From positions 1 through 64,000 of the forward strand of contig CAYREY010000013.1 in NCBI GenBank assembly GCA_964423405.1: a DNA stretch of 64,000 nt, given 5' to 3'. The stretch comes from Bog-950 sp964423405. Lineage in GTDB: Bacteria > Bacteroidota > Bacteroidia > Chitinophagales > LD1. Below, in pieces: positions 40,609 to 48,768 of the stretch; positions within the stretch are counted from its first letter, which is position 1, and every line of letters starts with the position of its first letter. The notes under the pieces were generated by a model. It was not told the DNA's origin, searched no databases, and worked only from the letters and a program-made list of their open reading frames with translations. The position numbers and the translations under genes are program-made.

Positions 40609-41607
40609 ATGAAACACCCAAAATACAAATCCTTTGTTGACAAATCAATTGGCGCTGCATTATCTGCTATTGAGATTTATAATAAACCAGACTTTAAGTA
40701 TCGGGAAGAAACATTTTCAATTTTGATGATTAACTCTTGGGAACTACTTCTCAAGGCAAAAATTATTAAAGAGAATAGTGGCGACTTAAAATGCATATAC
40801 ATAATGATTAATAAAGTCGGCAAAAAGGGGAATAAACTTAAAACACTAACACCGGACTTAAATAGAAGCCAAAACCCCAAAACAATTGGGCTCCCTAAAT
40901 GTCTGACAATTTGCGAGCAGGAGCCAATTAGCTTGAATCAGATAGTAAAGGAAAACATCTATTTGTTAATGGAAATTAGAGATACAGCAATTCACTTCCA
41001 ACACGCAGACCTTTATTTGAGTAAGAAAGTATTTGAAATCGGGACAGCATCGTTGAAGAACTACCTTACACTGATAACTGAATGGTTTAATTACGATCTA
41101 TCTATTTACAACTTTTTTTTAATGCCAATGACTTTCTTTCACGAGTTTGAAGCAATTAAAAGTTTTTCGGTAAATAGTAATAAGGAGCAAATTGAAAATC
41201 TTTTGAAATACATTTCCGAGAAAGAAAAAGCTGCACCTTCAGACGAGAGTAAAGAATTTAATATATCTCTTAAACTTGAAACGAAATTTGTAAAATCAAC
41301 CTCAACGGACAGTTTACTTGTAAATTACTCAAACGACCCTGACGCTATCAAAATCAATGTTCAAGAAGAAGATGCATTAAAAAACTACCCTTACGACTAT
41401 GACAAGCTAACAGCTGCACTAAGCAAAAGATACACCGACTTTAAAGCCAATCAGCAATATCATAATATACGAAAACCACTAATGAAAATCAAAAAGTATT
41501 GCAAAACAAGATTACTTGACCCTAATAACTCTAAAAGTCCTAAAAAAGATTGGTATGGAACAGAAATATTTAAAGAGTTCGACAAACACTATACTAAAAA
41601 AACATAG
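40609..41607 (+). CDS. DUF3644 protein with HEPN-like motif
   Basis: 332 residues. The N-terminal block KSIGAALSAIEIYNKPDFKYREETFSILMINSWELLLKAKI (about 12-52) is the DUF3644 signature. MEIRDTAIHF (121-130) contains Arg124-x4-His129, the Rx4-6H pattern of HEPN ribonuclease domains. DUF3644 proteins are found in variable genomic regions; an RNA-cleaving toxin or defence role is inferred only. The gene is visibly AT-richer than its neighbours, starts just after GTGTTAGTAGTAGG and is followed by an attC-like inverted repeat, so it looks like a cassette gene. Confidence 0.8.
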   Translation: MKHPKYKSFVDKSIGAALSAIEIYNKPDFKYREETFSILMINSWELLLKAKIIKENSGDLKCIYIMINKVGKKGNKLKTLTPDLNRSQNPKTIGLPKCLTICEQEPISLNQIVKENIYLLMEIRDTAIHFQHADLYLSKKVFEIGTASLKNYLTLITEWFNYDLSIYNFFLMPMTFFHEFEAIKSFSVNSNKEQIENLLKYISEKEKAAPSDESKEFNISLKLETKFVKSTSTDSLLVNYSNDPDAIKINVQEEDALKNYPYDYDKLTAALSKRYTDFKANQQYHNIRKPLMKIKKYCKTRLLDPNNSKSPKKDWYGTEIFKEFDKHYTKKT

Positions 41608-41625
41608 ACTGACGAAAACACCAGC

Positions 41626-41757
41626 CGCTAATAATGAGTTTGCGATAGCGGGGTTTGCATGCAAACTTGGATCTTTGTGCTTCTATTTAAGTACAGTGTT
41701 TATTGACAATTTTGTGCCCCGAAACCTGCCTGAATGCAAAGCCCGAAAACACTAGCG
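41626..41757. repeat. attC-like imperfect inverted repeat 1 (132 bp)
   Basis: Outer arms CGCTA (41626-41630) and TAGCG (41753-41757). Inner arms CGGGGTTTGCAT (41649-41660) and ATGCAAAGCCCG (41734-41745), 11 of 12 paired. It begins 18 bp after the DUF3644 stop and ends 8 bp before the next ATG. It lacks a canonical GTTRRRY box, so identity as an integron site is unproven. Confidence 0.55.
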
Positions 41758-41765
41758 ATAATTTT

Positions 41766-42287
41766 ATGACGACAGCAATCATAATAGTAGCAGTCATAAT
41801 AGGACAAATATGGTATAGATTACTATCTATAAAACCCGCGAAAAAACGAACTGAAATTGTGGCAACGACATTAACGATTCAAGAATTTATTGACAAATAC
41901 AACAAAAAGCAAGGGCTTGTTAAAGGTGGCTCATTATGCTTTTTCGGACACTGGTTTGGTAAACCGTATGATAATTACCACCAACTGGAATTTGCTACTT
42001 ATGATAATTCAACAAATAGTTTGACGATGACTTTCGGCGAAAAAGAAACGCTCACAATTTTTAATCCGCAAGACATTTGTGAAATTGAAAACCAACTGAC
42101 AATTGGTTCGGCAGATAAGATTAATTGGAAATGGTATTATTATGGAAAGCCACAAACGGTCGACAACCAATATTTTATAGAAATAATAAAACAAGACAGT
42201 TTTTTGACAGGCAAGACAAACAGTAACTGGCATAAGGAAGACTTCAAAGACTTAAATATAAAATGCCCAGCGCTTTTATGGAGTTAA
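41766..42287 (+). CDS. Hypothetical membrane-anchored protein in cassette-like position
   Basis: 173 residues from ATG 41766. A longer frame to 41703 would be translated from inside the inverted repeat and is unlikely. It has an N-terminal TM segment (MTTAIIIVAVIIGQIWYRLL), then a soluble domain with many aromatic residues (FFGHWFGKPYDNYHQLEF, NWKWYYYGKP). No family is recognised. AT-rich like DUF3644, and followed by a second attC-like repeat. Confidence 0.75.
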   Translation: MTTAIIIVAVIIGQIWYRLLSIKPAKKRTEIVATTLTIQEFIDKYNKKQGLVKGGSLCFFGHWFGKPYDNYHQLEFATYDNSTNSLTMTFGEKETLTIFNPQDICEIENQLTIGSADKINWKWYYYGKPQTVDNQYFIEIIKQDSFLTGKTNSNWHKEDFKDLNIKCPALLWS

Positions 42288-42312
42288 CATATACAGCGAA
42301 AGGAAAAATACC

Positions 42313-42441
42313 GCTAACTGCACCTGCAAGAAATTAGCAATTCAGTGGTTAAATGAAGCTCTGCGTTCCGTATCAGGTTTTGTGCGACAGATGGTTTACT
42401 GCTTCGAAATCGCCAACTTCTTGTAGGTGTCAAACGTTAGC
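42313..42441. repeat. attC-like imperfect inverted repeat 2 (129 bp)
   Basis: Outer arms GCTAAC (42313-42318) and GTTAGC (42436-42441) are perfect. Inner arms ACCTGCAAGAA (42322-42332) and TTCTTGTAGGT (42418-42428) pair with one G-T wobble. Size and layout match repeat 1. The duplicated DUF5777 tail begins inside the right outer arm, exactly at G^TTAGC, the position where integron integrases cut attC. Confidence 0.6.
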
Positions 42442-42507
42442 TACTAAAACAAACCTAAAGAAGCCCGCCGTTACTGGAAAAAAGGCTGCGTAGAGGATGA
42501 GAAATAA
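42437..42507 (+). pseudogene. Duplicated 3' end of the DUF5777 gene
   Basis: Corresponds to the last 71 coding bases of the 39320-40336 gene. Two differences are synonymous, one is Ser to Cys, and one makes a TAA at the fourth codon. The original stop codon and the downstream terminator (to 42572) are kept. No start or upstream part of the gene is present. Confidence 0.85.
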
Positions 42508-42525
42508 AAGTTACTGATTAAACAG

Positions 42526-42563
42526 AAAACGGGCTATTGTATTAAAATACGATAGCCCGTTTT
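42526..42563. terminator. Duplicated terminator, right side of the island
   Basis: AAAACGGGCTATTGTATT and AATACGATAGCCCGTTTT, with one G-T pair replacing A-T. It can serve plus-strand island genes, and its A-rich left side can serve the minus-strand RelE-like gene that ends at 42589. Confidence 0.75.
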
Positions 42564-42588
42564 CTGTTTAATGCAATTACCGGAAGCT

Positions 42589-42879
42589 TTAAATCAAATT
42601 GGGTCCATAAATGATTTGATGAACGGTAAACGTACTTTGGGTTTGCTTAAACACAATAACCCATTTCTTTTTAAATACTATACAGGAATACTTGCGGATT
42701 GCTAAATGCTGGTTTCTACACAACCCATATAGCGTCGCTGTATGAGCATGGGAAAGGATAAAATCCAAAATTTCATTCACCCATTTATCGCTGCTACCTG
42801 AGGTATTTTTTTCTTCAATAAAATATGCTACTGATTGAATAACCCGCTCTGCACGGGGAAGAATAATAACCCGTTGCAT
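42589..42879 (-). CDS. RelE/ParE-type toxin
   Basis: 96 residues with the fold order of RelE/ParE toxins: a helical hairpin (ERVIQSVAYFIEEKNTSGSSDKWVNEILDFILS), then strands with HLAIRKYSCIVFKKKWVIVFKQT and a terminal Tyr region HQIIYGP. RelE-type toxins cleave ribosome-bound mRNA and ParE-type toxins inhibit gyrase; which one cannot be told here. It starts 2 bp after the stop of the upstream antitoxin candidate. Confidence 0.8.
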   Translation of the reverse strand: MQRVIILPRAERVIQSVAYFIEEKNTSGSSDKWVNEILDFILSHAHTATLYGLCRNQHLAIRKYSCIVFKKKWVIVFKQTQSTFTVHQIIYGPNLI

Positions 42880-42881
42880 TG

Positions 42882-43145
42882 TTACTTTTTCCTTTTTTTA
42901 GCAAGGTTGGCAAGTACTCTTTTACGAACTGTTTCTATGCCTGCTCCCTTACCCTGCTTACGATCTAAAAACTCACTGAGTTCATCTTTAGTTGGTTTCT
43001 TCCGCATGGGCAACGCCATTTCTTCATCGGTAAAGTGATATGTGCTTTTGCTTTCTTCTTTCACCTTTACATACTTCAACGTACGCAGGTAATCAAGCAG
43101 CGGCTTAGACTCCGGCACATCTTTTATTTCTATCAGGTAGTCCAT
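42882..43145 (-). CDS. Probable antitoxin partner of the RelE/ParE toxin
   Basis: 87 residues from ATG 43145 (MDYLIEIKDVPESKPLLDYL); an ATG at 43184 would add 13 unlikely residues and run into the nrdJ terminator. It is small, charged, with a C-terminal helix rich in Lys/Arg (ETVRKRVLANLAKKRKK). Position directly upstream of the toxin gene, 2 bp apart, is the main evidence. No clear DNA-binding fold is named. Confidence 0.7.
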   Translation of the reverse strand: MDYLIEIKDVPESKPLLDYLRTLKYVKVKEESKSTYHFTDEEMALPMRKKPTKDELSEFLDRKQGKGAGIETVRKRVLANLAKKRKK

Positions 43146-43182
43146 GCAATAAAGATAAGTAGAAAAAGCTGAGACATAAAAC

Positions 43183-43214
43183 AAAAAAGCCCTCCGGTAA
43201 AAACCAGAGGGCTT
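43183..43214 (-). terminator. nrdJ: Rho-independent terminator of nrdJ
   Basis: AAAAAAGCCCTC ... GAGGGCTTT; on the minus strand it reads stem then TTTTTTG. It lies 56 bp after the nrdJ stop. Confidence 0.85.
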
Positions 43215-43270
43215 TGTGTTTGTTGCAGGTAGCTACTACAGTGGGTAACTCCTGCGTATTTTAAAATGGG

Positions 43271-46200
43271 TTAGCTGCAACCCATGCTGTTACCGCAGTT
43301 TAAGCATTTATAGCAGGTTCCACTTCTTAACGTAATGTTGCCGCAAACATTGCATGGTGGCGCATCGCCCATCATATCGCCGGCGGCTTTGTTAAAGGCG
43401 CTCATAGAGTTATTGGCCAGCGTTATTTTACGCTCTACCTTTATCTCGGCTGGTTTGCTTTTCATTTCGGGGTGCTGCGGCAATGGTTTTTTCTCTATCG
43501 GCTCTTCCGAAATTTCGGTGGTTAAATCCATAGCGCTGCGTTCGCGCATGCTTAGCTCGCTTGGGGTAACGTGTACCAGGTCGGTACGGCCCAGGTATTC
43601 AAATGCCAACAGGCGGAAGATATAGTCTACTATCGAGCTGGCATTTTTAATGTTCGGGTGGTCTACCATACCGCTTGGTTCAAAGCGGGTAAAGGTGAAT
43701 TTATTTACAAACTCCTCTAAAGGCACACCGTACTGCAGGCCTATCGATACCGATATGGCAAAACAGTTCATCAGCGAGCGGAACGAGGCGCCCTCTTTGT
43801 GCATATCAATAAATATTTCGCCCAGGGTCTGGTCGTCGTATTCACCGGTACGTACAAATACGGTTTGTCCGCCAATTTTTGCTTTTTGTGTAAAGCCACG
43901 GCGTTTGTTAGGCAGTTTCTTACGCTCTACAATGCTCGATAGCTCGCGCATAAAGTTGGTATCGGTACTTTCCTGCATTAGTATGCGGGCGGCCTCTAAT
44001 ACTTCCTCTGGTGTAAGTTTGCTGAACTCACCCTCGGTAGCTGGCTTGGCCGTTTCGGTTTTAGCCACCTCTTTGGTATCTTCTTTGTCTTCGTCTTTTT
44101 TGTTGCTAAGCGGCTGCGAAAGTTTGCATCCATCGCGGTACAGGGCGTTGGCTTTTAAGCCCAGGTGCCATGATAGTTCGTAGCATTCCTGTATATCGGT
44201 AACGGTAGCCTCGTTAGGCAGGTTAATGGTTTTAGATATAGCACCGCTGATAAACGGCTGTACCGAAGCCATCATACGGATGTGGCCGTGTGGATGGATG
44301 TAGCGTACACCTTTGGTACCGCACTTGTTAGCACAGTCGAACACCGGCAGGTGCTCTTCTTTCAGGTAAGGGGCGCCTTCTACGGTCATGGTACCGCACA
44401 CGTATTCGTTGGCGGCATCTATTTCTTCTTTGCTGTAACCTAACTCGCGCAGCAGGTTAAAGTTAGTAGCGTTGTATTGCTTATCGGTAAAGCCTAAGCG
44501 CTGCATGGTTTCTTCGCCAAGGGCATACACGTTAAATGCAAAGCTGATATCGAATGCTGCCACCAGGCCGCCTTCTATTTTCTCTACATCGGCAGTGGTA
44601 AAGCCTTTTGCTTTCAGCGATTCGGCGTTAATGTGCGGACAACCAACTAATGAGCCTGCACCTTTGGCGTACTTAACTATAGCGTCTATTTCTTTAGCGT
44701 TGTAGCCAAGGTTTTCCAGCGCAGCCGGCACACACTCGTTTACAATTTTAAAGTAACCGCCACCCGATAGTTTTTTGAATTTAACCAGTGCAAAGTCTGG
44801 CTCAACACCGGTGGTATCGCAATCCATTAGCAGGCCTATGGTACCGGTTGGCGCAATTACGGTTGACTGTGCGTTGCGGTAGCCGTATGTTTCGCCCAGT
44901 TGCAGTGCTTCATCCCACGCAGTGGTAGCAGCTTTAAGCAGGTAATCGGGGCAGAATTTAGGGTCGATGCCTACCGGTTTAATTTCCAGTGCTTCGTAAT
45001 CGGTAGCCGGTGCGTTATATGCCGCCAAACGGTGGTTGCGCATTACACGCAGCATGTGTTTTTTGTTTCTTTCGTAAGCCGGGAAGGGGCCTAACACAGC
45101 GGCCATCTCAGCCGATGTTTTGTATGCCACACCAGTCATGATAGCGGTGATAGCGCCACCAAAAGCGCGGGCTTTATCGCTATCGTAAGGTATGCCGCTA
45201 ACCATTAGTACCGAACCCAGGTTGGCATAACCCAAACCCAGTGTGCGGAACTCGTACGATAGCTGTGCTACTTCTTTAGAAGGGAACTGCGCCATTAGTA
45301 CCGATATCTCCAGCACGGTAGTCCAAACGCGGCTCATGTGCTGAAAACCGTTAACGTTAAACTCTAATGTTTTATCGTTAAAGAATTTGCGCAGGTTAAA
45401 CGATGCCAGGTTGCAGGCCGTGTTATCTAAAAACATATACTCGCTGCACGGGTTGCTGGCGCGTATAGGGCCATCTTCCGGACAAGTATGCCACTCGTTG
45501 ATAGTGGTATCGTACTGTATGCCGGGGTCGGCGCAACGCCATGCGGCCATGGCTATTTTATCCCATAGCTCGCGCGATGGTATCGTTTTCATTACCTTTT
45601 TGTTGCTGCGGGCTACCAGGTTCCAGCTTTCGCCTTTCTCCAGCGAGTGGAAGAACGAGTTAGGCACGCGTACAGAGTTGTTAGAGTTTTGGCCCGATAC
45701 GGTACGGTAGGCTTCGCCTTCGTAGTGCGAATCGTAACCGGCAGCAATAAGGGCAGCTACCTTGTCTTCCTCTTTACTTTTCCACTCAATAAAATCTACT
45801 ATCTCGGGGTGGTCAAGGTCTAAGCAAACCATTTTGGCTGCGCGGCGGGTAGTGCCACCGCTTTTAATAGCGCCGGCTGCTGCATCACCTATTTTCAAAA
45901 AGCTCATCAGGCCCGATGAAGTACCACCACCCGAAAGCTTTTCGCCTTCGCCGCGTATGCTGCTAAAGTTGGTACCTACACCCGAACCGTATTTGAAAAT
46001 ACGGGCTTCGCGGGTCCACAGGTCCATAATACCTCCGCCGTTTACCAGGTCGTCATCTACCGATAATATAAAGCAGGCATGTGGTTGTGGCCTTTCGTAA
46101 GCCGAGGTTGATTTTTCAAGTACGCCGGTATCGGGGTTTACAAAGTAGTGGCCCTGTGGCTTACCGGTAATACCGTAAGCGCTGTACAGGCCGGTGTTAA

Positions 46201-46612
46201 ACCACTGTGGCGAGTTAGGTGCTGCCATCTGGTCTAACAACGAGTAAACCAACTCATCGTAAAACACACCGGCATCTTTAGCCGATGCAAAATAGCCGTA
46301 GCGCTCACCCCAGCTACGCCAGCAATCGGCCAGGCGGTGTGCCACCTGCTTAATACTGGTTTCGCCACCCAGCGAACCATCGGGCTGCGGTACACCCGCC
46401 TTGCGGAAATATTTTTGGGCAAGAATATCGGTTGCCACCTGGCTCCAGCCTTTGGGCACCTCTACATTATACATTTCAAACACAGCGTCGCCCTTGGGGT
46501 TACGAATTACGCTAGAGCGCAAATCGTACTCAAACAGGTCGAATGGCGACTTACTTTCCTGGGTGTAGAAGCGGTCGAACTTCAATCCCTTTTTTTCATT
46601 TTTTCTTGCCAT
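43271..46612 (-). CDS. nrdJ: Adenosylcobalamin-dependent (class II) ribonucleotide reductase
   Basis: 1113 residues. The catalytic barrel includes NTACNLASFNL, RASNPCSEYMF (active-site Cys and Glu) and APTGTIGLLMDCDTTGVEP. A C-terminal TSCPD-type segment (about 930-1010) precedes a zinc-ribbon-like end with four CxxC pairs (CNVCG...CYKCLNCG) and a last Cys pair region GNSMGCS. It makes deoxyribonucleotides without oxygen and needs vitamin B12. The upstream region shows no recognisable cobalamin riboswitch. Confidence 0.95.
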   Translation of the reverse strand: MARKNEKKGLKFDRFYTQESKSPFDLFEYDLRSSVIRNPKGDAVFEMYNVEVPKGWSQVATDILAQKYFRKAGVPQPDGSLGGETSIKQVAHRLADCWRSWGERYGYFASAKDAGVFYDELVYSLLDQMAAPNSPQWFNTGLYSAYGITGKPQGHYFVNPDTGVLEKSTSAYERPQPHACFILSVDDDLVNGGGIMDLWTREARIFKYGSGVGTNFSSIRGEGEKLSGGGTSSGLMSFLKIGDAAAGAIKSGGTTRRAAKMVCLDLDHPEIVDFIEWKSKEEDKVAALIAAGYDSHYEGEAYRTVSGQNSNNSVRVPNSFFHSLEKGESWNLVARSNKKVMKTIPSRELWDKIAMAAWRCADPGIQYDTTINEWHTCPEDGPIRASNPCSEYMFLDNTACNLASFNLRKFFNDKTLEFNVNGFQHMSRVWTTVLEISVLMAQFPSKEVAQLSYEFRTLGLGYANLGSVLMVSGIPYDSDKARAFGGAITAIMTGVAYKTSAEMAAVLGPFPAYERNKKHMLRVMRNHRLAAYNAPATDYEALEIKPVGIDPKFCPDYLLKAATTAWDEALQLGETYGYRNAQSTVIAPTGTIGLLMDCDTTGVEPDFALVKFKKLSGGGYFKIVNECVPAALENLGYNAKEIDAIVKYAKGAGSLVGCPHINAESLKAKGFTTADVEKIEGGLVAAFDISFAFNVYALGEETMQRLGFTDKQYNATNFNLLRELGYSKEEIDAANEYVCGTMTVEGAPYLKEEHLPVFDCANKCGTKGVRYIHPHGHIRMMASVQPFISGAISKTINLPNEATVTDIQECYELSWHLGLKANALYRDGCKLSQPLSNKKDEDKEDTKEVAKTETAKPATEGEFSKLTPEEVLEAARILMQESTDTNFMRELSSIVERKKLPNKRRGFTQKAKIGGQTVFVRTGEYDDQTLGEIFIDMHKEGASFRSLMNCFAISVSIGLQYGVPLEEFVNKFTFTRFEPSGMVDHPNIKNASSIVDYIFRLLAFEYLGRTDLVHVTPSELSMRERSAMDLTTEISEEPIEKKPLPQHPEMKSKPAEIKVERKITLANNSMSAFNKAAGDMMGDAPPCNVCGNITLRSGTCYKCLNCGNSMGCS

Positions 46613-46912
46613 AATAATGTTGTATTGTAAAGTTAGGTCAAATAGAGAATAGTAGTTTTAGAATAATTGCTAAAGCGTTACAACGAACTTACTTTTCACA
46701 ATTCAATTTTAAAATGGCATTTATAAACAGGTTTTGTTGCAAACAAGGGCCTGATGTTTTGAAACGCAGACAGGGCTTGAATTTGTAATGTGGAAAAAGA
46801 TTTTTAACGAAAAATTCGATAGGTTTTTGGTTGTTGCCACGCCGTTTGGGTGTACCCGTTTTAGGGCAGTAAGTATACCCTGTGGCTACGTTGGGCGTAT
46901 AAATTTACGGGT
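46613..46912. other. Divergent promoter region between nrdJ and the GGGP synthase gene
   Basis: About 300 bp, AT-rich near nrdJ. I see no riboswitch, NrdR-box pair or small gene. The right end contains the GGGP synthase promoter. Confidence 0.5.
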
Positions 46913-46920
46913 TATCTTTG
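46891..46920 (+). promoter_or_regulatory. Bacteroidota-type promoter of the GGGP synthase gene
   Basis: TTGG at 46891-46894 and TATCTTTG at 46913-46920 match the TTTG / TAnnTTTG consensus with an 18-base spacer. The ATG is 13 bases after the -7 box, so the 5' leader would be very short. Confidence 0.55.
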
Positions 46921-46933
46921 CCGGCATTGTAAC

Positions 46934-47674
46934 ATGCTTTATAACGTTTTAACAAAAGGGCCCAAAGCCACACTGGCCGTACTAATAGACCCCGACCGCC
47001 ATACCGATGCTACCTTACAGCAGCTGGCTACGCTGGCGGTAAACTGCCGGGTAGATTTGTTTTTGGTAGGCGGCAGCCTGCTGTTGCAAAACAGGTTTGA
47101 GCAAACCATAGCCTACCTTAAACAGCATACCGGTGTACCTGTTGTTATTTTTCCGGGCAACAATTACCAGATAAGCGCGCAGGCCGATGGTATATTGCTG
47201 CTAAGCCTTATTTCGGGCCGCAATGCCGAGTACCTGATTGGCCAGCATGTAACTGCTGCTACGGCCATTAAACAGGCGGGTATAGAGGTACTGCCCACCG
47301 GCTATATGCTGATAGATGGTGGCCGCACCAGCACCACCGGCTATATAACCCAAACCCTGCCCATACCTAACGATAAACCCGATGTGGCTGTAGCCACCGC
47401 GCTGGCCGGCGAACAACTGGGCCTTAAACTTATTTACCTGGAGGCCGGCAGCGGTGCGCACCATACGGTAAACCCGCAACTGGTTAAAGCAGTTAAACAG
47501 CAGGTAAGCCTGCCGGTAATAGTGGGCGGCGGCATACGCACCGCGGCACAGGCCGAGGAGCTTTGCCGCGCCGGTGCCGACATGCTGGTGGTAGGCAATG
47601 TGCTGGAGAAAGACCCGGAGGTACTAATGGAAATATCGCTGGCGGTACATGGCAGCAGCAATAAAGCAGTGTAA
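46934..47674 (+). CDS. Geranylgeranylglyceryl phosphate synthase family protein
   Basis: 246 residues, TIM-barrel. Motifs: LIDPDRHTD near the N-terminus, DLFLVGGS, IFPGNNYQIS, GYMLIDGG, YLEAGSGA and VGGGIRTAAQAEELCRAGADMLVVGNVLE, the phosphate-binding end. The family joins a polyprenyl diphosphate to sn-glycerol-1-phosphate by an ether bond, as in archaeal lipids. Bacteroidota members form a known group whose product use is not well settled. Monocistronic or upstream of rsgA (56-bp gap). Confidence 0.92.
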   Translation: MLYNVLTKGPKATLAVLIDPDRHTDATLQQLATLAVNCRVDLFLVGGSLLLQNRFEQTIAYLKQHTGVPVVIFPGNNYQISAQADGILLLSLISGRNAEYLIGQHVTAATAIKQAGIEVLPTGYMLIDGGRTSTTGYITQTLPIPNDKPDVAVATALAGEQLGLKLIYLEAGSGAHHTVNPQLVKAVKQQVSLPVIVGGGIRTAAQAEELCRAGADMLVVGNVLEKDPEVLMEISLAVHGSSNKAV

Positions 47675-47730
47675 TGCTTACAGATGGGTTTTCTCTTATT
47701 CGTTTTTATTCGTGTAATTCGTACTGATAT

Positions 47731-48669
47731 ATGAAAGGAGTAGTTGTAAAATCTACCGGTAGCTGGTACGATGTAAAGAATGAAAATGGCGACGTACTGA
47801 AAGTGCGCCTTAAAGGCATTTTCAGGTTAGATGAAAGCAAGGATACCAACCCTATTGCCGTGGGCGACCGCGTTACCATTACCAACGATAGCAGCGATGA
47901 TGGTGGCTGGGTAATAAGCGAAATAGAGGCGCGCGATAACTACATTGTCCGTTCATCGCCCAAGCACAAAGGCGCGCGCCAGATACTGGCCGCCAACATA
48001 GACCAGGCCTTGCTGATAGTTACCATGGGCAACCCGCGTACCAGCACAGGGTTTATAGACCGGTTTCTGCTAACTGCCGAAGCCTACCATATACCTACGG
48101 TTATTATTTTTAATAAGCAGGATTTGCTGGATGTAAAGGGTAAAAAGAAACAGGAGTTTGTATCAAAAATATACGAAAGCATTGGCTATAAAACCCTGTT
48201 TGTATCGGCGCTGCAGCGCGAGCATATAGATGAGGTGAAGGCGCTGATGCAGGATAAAACGTCGCTGATATCGGGCCACTCGGGCGTGGGCAAAAGCACC
48301 CTGATGAATGCCATACAACCCAACCTGAACCTGCGTACCGAAAACATATCGCGTATTACAGGTAAGGGTATGCATACCACCACCTTTGCCGAAATGCACC
48401 CGCTTGATTTTGGTGGTAACGTAATAGATACGCCCGGCATACGCGAGTTTGGTATTATGGATTTTAAACCCGAAGAAATATCGCACTACTATGTAGAGAT
48501 GCGCGAGGTGCTGAACGATTGCAAATTCAACAACTGCCTGCACGAGCACGAACCGGGTTGTGCGGTAAAGCAAGCCTATCAGGAAGGGCGCATTACCGAG
48601 GAGCGTTTCTCTAACTACCTGAACATTATGCTGGAGTATAAGGCCAACTATAAGCATTGGGAGCAGTAA
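47731..48669 (+). CDS. rsgA: Ribosome small-subunit GTPase RsgA (YjeQ)
   Basis: 312 residues, circularly permuted GTPase. N-terminal OB domain (about 1-70), then G4 FNKQD, then the P-loop GHSGVGKST, then DTPG. The C-terminal zinc site is CKFNNCLHEHEPGC (C-x4-C-x-H-x5-C). It acts in late 30S ribosome maturation. A dispersed repeat follows the stop immediately. Confidence 0.96.
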   Translation: MKGVVVKSTGSWYDVKNENGDVLKVRLKGIFRLDESKDTNPIAVGDRVTITNDSSDDGGWVISEIEARDNYIVRSSPKHKGARQILAANIDQALLIVTMGNPRTSTGFIDRFLLTAEAYHIPTVIIFNKQDLLDVKGKKKQEFVSKIYESIGYKTLFVSALQREHIDEVKALMQDKTSLISGHSGVGKSTLMNAIQPNLNLRTENISRITGKGMHTTTFAEMHPLDFGGNVIDTPGIREFGIMDFKPEEISHYYVEMREVLNDCKFNNCLHEHEPGCAVKQAYQEGRITEERFSNYLNIMLEYKANYKHWEQ

Positions 48670-48670
48670 A

Positions 48671-48696
48671 CCCCTAAATCCCCTAAAGGGGACTTT
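48671..48696 (+). repeat. Dispersed CCCCTAAA...GGGGACTT repeat, copy 2
   Basis: CCCCTAAATCCCCTAAAGGG then GACTTT, beginning 1 bp after the rsgA stop. Compare 1583-1610 and 50995-51019. A related hairpin CCCCC-TTC-GGGGG is at 48746-48758, just before dtd. Confidence 0.85.
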
Positions 48697-48768
48697 GAAA
48701 TACAAATACAAATGCAAAATCATTCTTTCAACACACAAAAAAATTCCCCCTTCGGGGGTTAGGGGGCT

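Noticed and set aside
41703..41765. A longer N-terminus for the second island gene
   Set aside because: The added residues would be translated from the right arm of the attC-like repeat; the ATG at 41766 starts a natural TM segment.
46613..46933. A cobalamin riboswitch ahead of the B12-dependent ribonucleotide reductase
   Set aside because: No B12-box or supporting helices could be seen on the minus strand.
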